64,000 nt of DNA from Desmodesmus armatus (taxonomy: Eukaryota > Chlorophyta > Chlorophyceae > Sphaeropleales > Scenedesmaceae): contig VIIQ02000051.1 in assembly GCA_007449985.2 (NCBI GenBank), forward strand, positions 372,001 to 436,000, given 5' to 3'. The position numbers were made by a program, and so were the translations under genes. The notes beneath the pieces were generated by a model. That model made no database searches. It saw only the letters and a list, made by a program, of their open reading frames with translations, and was not told the DNA's origin. Of this stretch, positions 11,901-23,283 are shown in pieces (position 1 is the first letter of the stretch; each line of letters opens with the position of its first letter).

Positions 11901-14900
11901 CTGCCTTTGCAGAGAAGGACTGTGTGGCGCTGCTGTGTGCGATGGGAGCCCTGCAGCAGAAGCCCAGGGCTCAGCACTTTGGGCCCTTCCTGCAGCACTG
12001 CATGACGCAGCAGCTCTCACAGGAGCAGCTGGTGGCTGTCCTGCATGCCATGGCAGAGCTACAGCTGTCTACCACTGACACCCAGGTAACTGCACGGCCT
12101 TGTGGGCTTGTCTTGTTTTCGCTCCTCACACATGGCGCCAATTTCAAAAGGTTATAACCCCACACCCTCTGGGCAGCCAGAGGGGCTTATGGAGTGCCAA
12201 CATGGGAGGGCGGACACTCTTTGAGGCTGCCGTCATGCACGCGCTCCAGGTCACATCGCAGCCAACCTGCGTTGCCCCCCCCATGCTCTTTATGGTCTGG
12301 GCGCTGGGCACCTTTCACAACGTTTGAGGTTAGGGGTGTTAGGCGTCCCTCAGTGGTGTGAGGCTCTGCCTTGGGCTCTCGGCAGTCGGTTTACTCGGCT
12401 GTTGCGTGTGGCGCCAGCCAGTGGGGGTCCGCCCCCTTGTCACTCTGGGGAAACTTGCGTTGGTGGCAGGTTGCTAGCAGGTTCTCAGACCCCCTACTTG
12501 ATCAAAGAGCAAGTGTCATGTGTTGACAGGACTCATATGCATGCTTGGACTGTCTGCTGCTTCCGCCACGTGTGTTTGCAGGGCATCCGAGCCACGTCAG
12601 CGGCAGCTGCACCAGCACCTGGTCAGTTTATTGACCGCCTCCTGCAGCAGCTGACACCCCAGCTGGGCGGTGCAGGAGGCGCCTCAGCACAGCAGCTCAG
12701 CACAGTCCTGCATGCCTTAGTGAGACTGGACTGCAGGGGTGTTGACCAAGCATGGTTGGCCACTGTGCTGACCGGCGCAGCAGAGAAGGTGCAGGACGCA
12801 GTTGCTGCAGGAGATGTAGCTGTGCTGGTCAATGTGCTCTCTGCGCTGGGTCAGCTCTCAGTCAAGACAGGGGTCTCAGCACCACAGGAGCTGCTAGATC
12901 AGGCTTTGAGCCAGGTGAAGGCTGTGTTGGAACAGCTGGATGCTGGTCAGATAGCAGTAGCTATCTCAGCTCTGAAGCAGCTACAGCTGGACCCGGACGA
13001 CAGCTTGATGAACGGGTACCTCGACAGAGCAGCGGCCGCAGCAGCAGCTGGCACGGCCTCAGCACGAGATATGGCTACTGTGCTGGGCAGTGTTGCTGCT
13101 GCTGGGGTTGTGCCGCCTGTCGAGTGGTACAGGAGTTACCTGGCAGCCGTGCAGCAGCAGCTGGCAGCCGCTGACTCTGTCAGCCTTGCTTCAATCTGCC
13201 ACGCTGCTGCTGCTCTGGCAGTTGCAGGCCGCCAGCACAGCAGCAGCAGCTACGAGCCGGACCCTACCTTCCTGCAGGAGCTGGTAGCGGTTGCCAACAA
13301 CCGCATCGGCAGCAGCTACATGGACGCTGCAAGGATACTCTCCTCCCCTGACTTCAAGGCACCTCTTACCCTCAGTGGACTGGCTGACTGTGTCTGGGGC
13401 TTGCTGAAGCTGGGTGCTGACCCTCCTGCAGTGCAGGCACTAGTCAGCATGCTGATTAGTAAGAGCTATGACCGCTTGAGTCAGCTGTCAGGGCAGCAGC
13501 TGGCAGGTGTCACTTGGGCCATCGCATGCAGCAACAGCAGAAGCAGCGGCGGTGGCAGGAAGGGCGGCACCAGGAGGGGCGGCAGCAGTAGTGGCGGTAT
13601 CAAGCTGCCGGGGAAGTGGCTCAATCAGCTTGCAGTTGCGGCAGCACCTGAGGCTAGCACCCTCAACCCTGCCCAGCTGTCTGACTTTGTCTGGGGCTTG
13701 GGTAAGCTGTACCTGAGCGCAGAAGGCTACAGCAGCCCCTCAGAGGGTGACAGCAGCAGCATTCCAGTTGCTGCTGCTGGCAGCAGCAGCGCAGAGCCCG
13801 TGCAGCAGCTGCTGCGTGCAGTGGCAGCACATGTTGATGCCCATGCAGCATCAGCAGCTGATGTCAGCATGCTGGTCAACCTGTTGGCTCAGTTTGACTG
13901 TCCTGCAAGCAGCTCGTTGCTGCAGCGGTTCTGTGCTGATGTGTCGGCAAGCTGGCAGGAGCTGCCTGACGCAGCAGTTGCGGATGCAGCTGCTGCCATG
14001 GCTGTGCTGGCAAGGCCGCAGGCTGCAGGCAGCAGTGCAGTGGGGCCTGAGTGGCTGGAGGATCTGGCGGAGCAAGTGCTGAAACGGTGAGCGCAGCTCA
14101 GATACTCAATCCCTTTCATGTTGTTATGGTTGACCATAACTACAGCTGAGGTTGGGCATGCAATGTGAGGGCGTGCACAGCATTTATCAGTGTTGAGTAG
14201 CCTAATTGTCATGACCGGTCTTGGAAGGAGGCTCATGGCACACTGAACTCTGTGTGCATGTTCTGGTAGCTAAAATGCACGCTGTGCTGGACTTTCCTGC
14301 TGCCAGGGGCCTGCTGCTGCTCTTCCTGAGAGACACAGCAGGTGGCAGTCATCCTCACGTCATCAGTGTTGTCATTACCCTGTCATGTGTGTTGTTGCAG
14401 GTCACAAGCCATGGCCCCTCCCTTGCGCAGCAAGTGCATCTGGGCCCTCGCCACCCTGGCCTATGCCCCCAGCCATGCCTGGCTGTCCCAGCTTGCAGAC
14501 TCAGCTGTTCCGCCAACTGATGTGGACAAGCTGACCCCAGGGGACTTCACTGATGGCCTTTGGGGCCTATTCACCCTGCAGCTCCAGCAGCAGCAGCTCA
14601 CAGGTGCTGCCAGTGACAGCAGCGCCATCAGTGCTGGCAGCAGTGCCGGCAGCAGTGGCGGCAGCAGTGACGGGTTCTTGTCGCTGCAGCTGATGCAGGC
14701 CCTCGAACGCAAGCTGTACAAGCGGGTCCACGAGCTGCAGCCTCCTCAGGTCCTTCGCCTCATGGAGTTAGCCGAGGGTGCGACAGAATGCATCCCTGGC
14801 TACAAGCTCCCATCGGGCATCGGCGAGCAGATGAGCGCCACGCTGTCGGCCCGTGCGACGGCCATCTCGGATACTGCTGGCGTGCTGGGCCTTGCATGGG

Positions 14901-17827
14901 CTGCTGCCAACTTGGAGCTTCCGCTGCATGGCTCTGCAAAGGACCACATCTGCAGGAAACTGTACGGGCAGCTGGGTGTGCTGAGCGCGTCTGACATGGC
15001 ACGTGGCTTCTGGTCAAGTGCTAAGCTGCGCTACGGGTGGGTGCAGTGCTTCTACGTGTACCTGTGTCCTGTCAGTAGGCTCCTGCCTGTGTCCTATCAA
15101 TACCTGCAGTATCGGTGCATGTTCCGTGAGTGATCACCGTGTGACTTGCTGGGCAAGGGCTGCTGCAGTGAGCAGCCGCGGCAGATCAGCTTGGCGTTCC
15201 CAGACAGTCTCTTGCCTCACCTTTTCAGGCCCTGCTCTGTTACAGAGCTCTTCACCAACTTCAGCTGAAGTGGTTATTTGAGTGACAGCATCCTGCTGCT
15301 AGGACCTCAGATATGCCTGTCGTGGTTGCTGTTACTGACGGATGACTGTGGCTTGCTGTGTGGCTGGCTTCTGCTCTCCATGCTGGGTGTTGCAGGTGGC
15401 TGCCCCCTCAGCTCCAGGAGTTTGACAGGCAGTCTCAGGCCAAGCTGTCAAGCATGAGTGCAGCGGATGTGTCCCTGCTGCTTGAGGCTTTCAGGACTTA
15501 CGGCTATGCACCCTCTGAGAGCTGGCTGCAGCAGTTTGCAGGTGGGTAAGTGTCATGTGCTGCACTGCATACTATTCTCTGTGATGACTACACCTTACAT
15601 CAGCAGCGTGCCACCCCAGCATGTCCCATGTGCCCAGTGATTTGTTGCATAATGGCTGGAAGTGTTTTTGTGGTGGTGTTGGCATCGCGTGGATGCTGGT
15701 GGTGGTGGTGGTTCTGGTGTTGTGCTAGGGGCTGCTCTTGCGTGAGTTCTGTGCATGTGCACCCTGTCTCTTGGTGCTGTGTCAGCCAGCTTGCTGTGCC
15801 AGTGCCGCCTTGCTGTAGAAGCAGGGACGTCAGCACCAATCCAAGCAGCTGCCGCAGCCTACTCAGATCTGTAGCACTGGCATCAACTACCAACACCGCT
15901 GTTGCCATGACTCTGTCACAACCTAAGCACACTCAATCAGCTGTCCGGCATGCGCCTGGTGGCATCCTGCAGGAAGTCAGTTCTGATAGCTGCCTTTGTT
16001 TGTCTGCCGTTTCCTGCAGGGATGCCGGCAGCCAGGCTGAGCAACCTCAGTAGCAGTCAGGTGTTGCAGCTAGCAGGGCAGCTGACAGACCCTCAGGTGG
16101 GCCTGCGGCCAAGCAGCATAGTCTGGCTGCTGGACTGGGCTGACTCCCTGACTGCGGCTGACCTCCAGCTACTGAGTAGGGACCAGCTGTTTGGTCTAGT
16201 GCAGGCCTTGTCGGCTGCGACCCTGCAGGACAGCAGCAGCGGCAGCAGTGGCAGCAGGAGGGTGCCCAGTGGGCAGCTCCTTGGCATGCTGTGCTGGGCG
16301 CTTGCAGGACACGTCAGCACGGCAAGTGCGCAGCAAGTGTACTGCCTCATCACTGCCCTGGCAGGCTGGCAGTACATCCCACCCAACGGCAGCGTACTGC
16401 TGTCTGCTGCAGCGGCTCGTGTGGCTGACAAGCTGCCGATGCTGGATCAGGTCCAGGTGTCAGATGTGTTGTGTGGGTTTGCACGGCTAGGGTTTACTGT
16501 CGGCGAGCCGCTGCAGTCAAAGCTGTGTAGCAGGCTGCTGCAGGCTACTGCTGCTGCCAGTGCAGGCAGTAGCAGCATCACTAGCAGGGCAGCAGCAGAT
16601 CGTGCAGTGGCTGCACCGCAGGTTGACAGCACAGCAGCAGTGCTAGCAGCTGTGCTGTTATCGATCAGCAGCCCACCTCCCGAGTTGGTGCGCAGTCTCA
16701 TGGCGCAGCTCGACGGCAGGCTGCAGCAGCTGCCCTTTGCAGGACTCCAGCAGCTGGGGACTGCCTTGGCAGCTGCGGGCATGTCTGTGCAAGCAGCGGC
16801 ACAGTCTGATACGGCTAGCAGCAGCAGCAGCAGCCTCCGCTTACAGCCAGATTGGGGTCAGCAGTACCTGGCTGCTGCTTGCAAGCAGCTGCAGCGGGCG
16901 CCGCTGTCTGCGCAGCAGCTGGCTGCTGCCTGCAGCTGCCTGCATCAACTGGGACTCCTGGCAGATGAGTCAACAGCAGAAGCTGTTGTGACGGCACTGC
17001 AGAAGCAGCTAGACGCCAATAGCAGCAGCGGGGCGGTCAGCATGGTGTGGCTGGTACCTGTCGTGTCCTACATCACAGAGAGCCGCTTCAAGCCTGCTGC
17101 GCCAGCCATGGCAACGATTGAGCAGCAGCTGCTTGCAGTGCTGCGCAACAGGGATGCCAGCAGCTCTCCAGAGCTGCTGCTGAGGGCGGTTGCTGGCAGC
17201 GGTGCTGATAGCACTGGCAGCGAGGGTGCGTTGGCAACAGCAGCAGCAGTGTACTCCCTGCAGGAGCAGCAGGAGCAGCAGCAGCAAGGGCATGCGCAGC
17301 TTCGTGCTGGGGAGTTTGTGCAGCTGCTCAAAGCCATGCATGACTGGGGCAGGCGGCCAGGGTCAGACTTTTCTGCCGCTGCACAGGACTGGTCTCGATA
17401 CCAGTTAGTCAATTGTGACATCTCAACCCTGGGGCCCCTGCTGCTGTGGCTGAGCAGCGTGTGTGGCAAGCCACCGGCTGCATGGATGGTTGACTGGATA
17501 GCAGTGTCGCAGCCGCTGCTGCAGGATGCTTTGGCTGAGGACCTGCCTACCATTGCAGCTGCCTTGGCTGTGAGCGGGGCCTCAGCTTCTACGTGCAGCG
17601 CAGCGTGGTGGGATGCGTTCAGCACAGGTGTCCTGCAGCAGCTGCAGGACTTGAGCGATGAGGGCTTGGAGGTGTTGTGCAGCAACCTCTACAGGGTGGG
17701 CCGTAGGCCGAGCCAGGCATGGCTGAGTGCTGTGGTTGGGGAGCTGCAGGGGCGTGTGCCAGACAGCAGCTTGAATACAGCAGCAGCTCGTGCGCTGGCA
17801 TGGGCCCGGCAGCTGAAGACTGAGTAG
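7501..17827 (+). CDS. Giant OPR-like (Tbc2-type) organelle RNA factor, 10 exons
   Basis: Exons: 7501-7578, 7708-9360, 9670-10513, 10752-11164, 11387-11573, 11913-12085, 12582-14086, 14401-15036, 15396-15541 and 16020-17827. Phases agree throughout and give ~2,480 aa. The start has few acids, with Arg, Ser and Ala (MRATPLSRLQSGNRVAAVRQP), as in organelle transit peptides. Residues ~30-550 are low-complexity Ala/Gln/Ser with an QMQAQM-type Met/Gln stretch. The rest has degenerate ~35-40 residue helical units with marks such as VPPVEW, DFVWGLGKL, DCVWGLLKLG, FTDGLWGL and RRPSQAWL, which recall OPR repeats (PPPEW signature). Such factors stabilise or activate single chloroplast or mitochondrial mRNAs. 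I see no RAP or nuclease domain at the end. Intron 1 is a multiple of three (129 bases), so its removal is not forced by frame. The target RNA cannot be told. Confidence 0.75.
12345..12430. repeat. Dispersed ~85-base intronic repeat, copy 2
   Basis: This is the partner of 5140-5225, in the intron between exons 6 and 7 of the OPR-like gene. Similarity is imperfect but collinear. Confidence 0.4.
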
Positions 17828-18758
17828 GGGCTGCCTGGCTGTGATTGCAGTGGGTATGTGTACCAGAGGTGTACAGCATGTGCAGTTGGGTGCGGTCGGT
17901 GTTGGTGCTGACCATGGTGGGGTTGTGCCCTTTGGCACTCTTGACCCTATTAGTGTGTTGTGATTATGTTCTGTTGTCATGTGAAATCCTCAGGGGTCAG
18001 CTTGTTCACGTCAGTTGGGACCGGGAAAGCTGAGTCTGCATGTTGTTCTGTTGTCATGTTCTTGATGTCATGTTGTGTGCTGAATTACGTGGTAATCATG
18101 GTGCAGGCAAGCATGCATGGTGCATGATCGGTTTGGATTGATATCTCGGCAAAGATTCTGGTACAGCGTATACTAGAAGAAGATCCTGATACAGCCCATA
18201 ACAGTTACGAGCCCATACCAGCCCATACCAGCAGCATCTCTGGCCCTGGTGCCCAACGAGGATCACTCAGACATTTGCAAAGCCTTCCCACAGAACCAGA
18301 CTTCCTTTCGGCGCAATCAATGTCCTCCCACACTCAGAAGTCCAGCGGCTCGGAGCTCACAATCAGACCTCAGTGTCCAGTGGAGTCCAGCCGGAAAGGA
18401 AAGCTCATTCCATGCAACTCCCCACGTTGTTCTTGAATATCGGTACGTGTAGACCTACCACAGTGGGCGGACAGGGCCGAAGCTGGTGACACCAGCTGAC
18501 GTCAGTTTCAAACCTGTTTGAAAGCTGTTACAGAACATGGCCTGGGAAGTCCTCAGAAGGAATGTCGCAGGTGCAACGTTCAAATTTCTTGTCTGAGTGC
18601 AGCTGTGGTGTAGGAACCTCCCGCAAACGCATGTTAGAAGACAGTAGGCGCTGATCACTGTTCTGTTGTTGTGGATTTCCACTAGCTGGGCAGAACTCCT
18701 CTGTGTTTCTGCACACGCTTTCGCAAACGTCCTGAAGTCAAACAGTCACCTGGAACCC
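17828..18758. other. Intergenic / UTR between OPR-like and TZF genes
   Basis: Both genes run on the plus strand, so this holds the 3' UTR of the first and the promoter and 5' UTR of the second. A short direct repeat of an AGCCCATACC unit lies near 18212-18232. An upstream in-frame ATG at 18666 would add 31 residues to the TZF protein. I see no other gene. Confidence 0.5.
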
Positions 18759-20697
18759 ATGTTCGTGCAGCAGCAGCAGCAGGGCATGGCCCTTCCCCCA
18801 CCCATGGACAGCGCAGACCCTGCTGTTGCTGTGGACGAAAGAATGGGCGCTCAAAGTGGCAACTCCCTCTCAGCCATGTCAGATGTCTTTGTAATGTACA
18901 CATGGAAGACCGCAGAGTGCTCAAAAAGGTGAGGTGTGGCAAGCCTCTGCAAACCCCTGCGTCAACACCACTGGTCACACCGTACTGAGACCATCCTGTC
19001 ATCTGTGCAGTACTGCCATGACTGGGCGGTGTGCCCCTTTGCCCACCCCAACGAGAACTCAAGACGCCGCAGCCCCAGGATATTCACATACTCCGCAACG
19101 ATCTGCCAACAGATGAAGCAAGTACGTGGTGTGCAACAAGTCCTTGGTGCTATGTAACACGTCGGCTGCATGGCACTACCAATCTTACACAATCAGCGAC
19201 ACAGCAACAGTTCAACCTGCTGACATCAAGGAAACCTGCTGTTGCCTTGTGCAGAACCGCATCTGCCCTCGGGGAGACGCCTGCGACATGAGTCACTCGG
19301 TGAGTCCTTGCAAGAATGAAACCTGATCACCCCAAATACTGGTACCTGCAGTCACTTCTGGCATGCAGACACAGTGGTGTGCTGTTGCACCGTGTGCTCT
19401 TGGTTTCCGCTGTTCCTGCGCCAACCACAGCTGGTCCCACCATCGCCATGCTGCGCTGTGTGTTGTGCTGGCAGGTGCATGAGTTCTGGCTGCACCCTGA
19501 CAAGTTCCACACCGAGTTCTGCCGCATGGGCAGCCGCTGCAGCCGCAAGATGTGCTTCTTTGCACACACGCGCGAGGAGCTGCGCACCCCCAACACCAGC
19601 AAGAAGCTTGAGCCCTCACCCACCCAGAAGACCCTGCCAGCGCCTGCGCAGGCAGCCACAGCTGCTGCACCCTCTGCCGCAGGGGGTGATGGTGCCGGTG
19701 CTGAGCCTTGCCTGCAGGACAGCCGGCCCGTGGTGCTGCAGGCACCGCCCATGCTGGCCGCGCCCACAGCTGGCCCACCCCAGCACTACCGCAGAAGCTC
19801 TGCAAGCGGCGACACTTCCTCTGCTGGCACTGTGCCTGTCCTGCAGCCCCCTGTAGGGCTGCTCAGCGGGGCCAACAGCAGCATCAGCACGCCCACATCC
19901 ATGCAGCAGGGCGACACCATGCTGCTGCCTGCCTTCCGCCCTCAGCACAGCAACAACAGCGGGGGCGCACACCTAGCCGGCAACAGGCACCAGCGCAGGC
20001 AGCACCTGCAGCATCATGCTGCAGGCGGGAAGGGTGCAGCTGGCAGCCCCTCAGAGTTGATCATGGCCCACCATGCTGCTGCACACGGCTTCCAGCCCTA
20101 CCCAGCTGCGTACCCCAGCCACCCCGGCACAGCAGGAACGACTCCCGCTCTCGCCCAGCTGCAGGCACAGCTGGCTGGCCTGGGCATGCCCTCAGCATCT
20201 GCTGCACTGTACAGCCACCCCATGCTCAGCGCACCCGCTGTTCTGGGCAACTTTGGTGGTGCTGGCATGTTGCCCATGCAGCCTGCCATGCTGCCCCAGG
20301 GCGGCCTGCAGGGCGTGCAGTATGGTCTCAGTGGGTTCAACAGTCAGCCGGTTGCCTGGGCTGGTGGCATCGGCCAGGTCAGCACAGCAGGTGGCCAGTA
20401 TCTGGTGCAGCACCAGCACGCAGCCCCTGCCCAACTCAGCACTGCTGCGGGCGCTGGCATGGGTGTAGGGTACGGCATGGTGCCTGCAGGGCAGGTCCAC
20501 CCTGGTGCTGGTATGTATCAGCTGGCGCCTGCAAATGCCGGCATGCAGGGCTATGCCTTTGGGGGCGATGCCATGATGGACCACAGGCTTTGCAGCAGTT
20601 GATGGCTGTTCAGATGGGAGGGCAGGTGGCCCCACCCGTGTCTGCAGCAGCTGGTGGCGCGGCCTTTGCGCTGCCAACTGGCACCTTCATGATCTAG
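18759..20697 (+). CDS. Plant-type RR-TZF tandem CCCH zinc-finger protein, frame broken twice
   Basis: Exons: 18759-18928, 19011-19121, 19255-19299 and 19475-20697. It has the arginine-rich module of plant TZF proteins: C-X5-H-X4-C-X3-H (CSKRYCHDWAVCPFAH), then the RR stretch NSRRRSPRIF, then C-X8-C-X5-C-X3-H (ICPRGDACDMSH), a 16-residue spacer, and C-X5-C-X4-C-X3-H (FCRMGSRCSRKMCFFAH). Such proteins bind AU-rich mRNAs and promote their decay in cytoplasmic granules. The tail is a long Ala/Gly/Gln/Met-rich region. Two breaks are visible. GT-AG splicing of intron 1 gives the wrong phase by one base next to an A5 run. Near 20580 the frame stops after MMDHRLCSS, while the frame one base away continues as QALQQLMAVQMGGQ to 20697. 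Both are explained by single missing bases. The start could be the upstream ATG at 18666. Confidence 0.82.
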
Positions 20698-23283
20698 TGG
20701 CTGGGTTGCTGGTAGGTGGCTTTGTTGAGGGCTCGGGTGTCAAGAGCTTGAAGCCATACTCATCCCTTCATGTGTGTTCCTTGTGCTGATTTTGGCGTTT
20801 GGGGCGCAGCAGACCAACACAGTGGTCTACTGCCAATTCTGGTATTGAGTTTTTTGAGGTGGTGCATGAGCCCCTGGAATAAATGATCAGCTGATACGCT
20901 CCATTGTGTCTACCCAGCCCCATCAAAATGCACTGTCAATGCTGCCATGTTGGTACCGATGCTCCAGGAAAGCTGACACTGTCCTCGGTGTGTCAAGCTG
21001 GCATATGCTTGACTCACTGATATGGTATCGCTTGGCACATACGCGGCCGCTGGCCACCATGCGCGAATTTTTCATGCAGCATGCAGTGCTGGTCTGTTGG
21101 CACGTGTCAACCCACCTTTGTTTTTTACACACTCATTGCCCTGCATACCAATGCAGTGTTAGCTGGATCTGAAGCTCAGCTGATGAGGTGCTGTGGCCTG
21201 GCGGTACCAGCAGGGCTAGCGCTGATGCTGAAATCGCCAGCACTGCTTGCAATTGGCAATTGCCCTTGTGCTGAGCTTGCCGTTGCTTGGCACTCTGCAG
21301 GCATATAGTGGTCTGCACTCTGGGATTACTCCTTTGCTTCTGGTCTGATGCTATGCTATGTGTTTGACACATGGTCGGTATCTCTATGTCGGACAGGTGT
21401 GCCTTGACCTGGGGGTGATTCCAAGAGGCCGGCAGCCTCTGCCAAGCTGCCAGCTCCAGTGGAAGTTCGGTTTGCCAGTTCACTATGTTCATGTTCATCT
21501 TGTGCACTGCTGCAGGCCAATGCAGCATTTGCTTCATCGCGTCACAGGCACATAAAAACATGTGTGCCAGCCAGCCAACTGCCTATCAAGGCTAATGCTG
21601 TATTGGCTGCGCTGTGATTAGGGCATCACATGTGCCCGGGCTGTGTTATCATGACTGCTGGAGATGTGCAAGCTGTGGGATCCCATTTGTCATCAGCTCT
21701 CTTCCTTTGCTGCGTTGTGGCTGTTCAGCTGCTTGTAGTGTGCCTGCTGGATCTGTTGGGAGAGTGTTATCAGGAGTCTTAGGATATTGTTACAAGTACT
21801 AGCGCATGCAAGCGTTTCCAGGACAGCTATGCGGAGAGTAGCATGTGTGTTTGGTGAGAGGTTTGAGTGCTGTGCGGTGTGCCAAATGTTCTGTCTCTGT
21901 GTTTGCCGCACAACATCAACGCTTGATGTCGTGCAACTCCCATGCGCCACTGCGAATGTGGGCACTGCTGTGAAATCTGACAGACGGCTTGGCAGAACAT
22001 CTGGCTGAACAGTCACACCATTTTGCTCAAGTGGCCTGGCGTGGCAGTGCAGCACTGCACAGCAGGTCCAATGGGCTGCTGTGTGTGTATCAAAAGTGTT
22101 GACCAGGGGCTTGCAGCGTGGTGCAACGATGAACTTTGTAGGGGGTCAGTGGTGTTTGACACCAGCAGGCACATGGGTCACTTGTGTCAGTAGTGGGGTC
22201 AGCTTGCAAGGGTTTGTCTGGGACTATGGTGCGGGGGGTGTTTTGTGCTGCGGGGTGCAGGCAACCTCAGCAATGTGCTGGTGCCCACATGTTGCTTGCA
22301 TGCTGTTTGTGTGTGCGCATTAACACGCAGGGTAGGGAGCTTGTAGGTCAGCATTGTCAGTCTTACCACCTGTGTGCGCGCCTGGTGTAGACACAGGGAG
22401 AGGTGTGCCTGGAACCTTGCAGTCCAACTGCTGGTGATGGGAACTGCGATGAATCCAGCACGGTGGGCTGCAGAATCTGCCCAGGATTGCACTTGTTGAT
22501 GGAGTGGCCTGCATGGCCCGCTTGTGATTGTACACCATATGGTGAATTGACAGCGTCCCTGTTTGCTTTGTTTCGTAATTGTCCTGGCAGCCGCCAAACC
22601 CGGCTCTTGGGTTTGCACTGTCTGTTTCTTTTTAGCCTGGCTTGGCAACAGCTGATCAACTGGGCTGATCGCAAGGCAACCTGAGCACGGAGCCCACCAC
22701 CTGCCAGTGCTAACCGACACAGGGCTTGTTCCCTCCAGAGGTCCCAGCTGGGACTACCAATGTGATTGGCTCTGTAGGAGTAACAGAGGAGAGGTTGGGG
22801 TGGGGTGGTTTTGGGACTGGTTGGTGGTGGTTGCGGGATGGGAGGTGGTGTGTGCGGGACTGGGTCGTGGATTCGGGATTGGGGTCCGGGGGGAAGGGTT
22901 CAGAGAAAAACAACAACAGTACATCACAGATACTTGCGACCTGTTTCAGCAAACGCCTTTTTGCAGCTGCTGTGAGTGGTGTTGGCAACCGATGGGTGTT
23001 ACCCCCACGCCCCCTGCCTCCCTGCATGTGGTGAGCCAGCCTGGCAGCAGCTGTCAAAACCGCTTTTGTCGGGACAGGGTGACGGGCTCTTCTCCCTAAT
23101 CTTTTTTGATCACAACGCACTCAATAAGAATGTTCGGCAAGCGCTTGAATGTGCAGAAAGAATATCCGAGCTGATCTGTCGGAACCAGAGATCAGTAGTG
23201 GCAACAGTGGCTTTCTGGGAATACAGCTGCTCTCAATTACTTCCTATTGAGATAAAATCAAACGTAGCTGCAACAGAGACAAG
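20698..23283. other. Long intergenic region between TZF and aminotransferase genes
   Basis: About 2.6 kb follows the TZF stop, and both neighbours run on the plus strand. The sequence is T/G-rich early on, as in algal 3' UTRs, and a GGAATAAATGA stretch lies near 20876. Open frames of 60-170 codons exist on both strands, but none shows a domain or consistent splice phases. I see no gene I can support. Confidence 0.5.
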
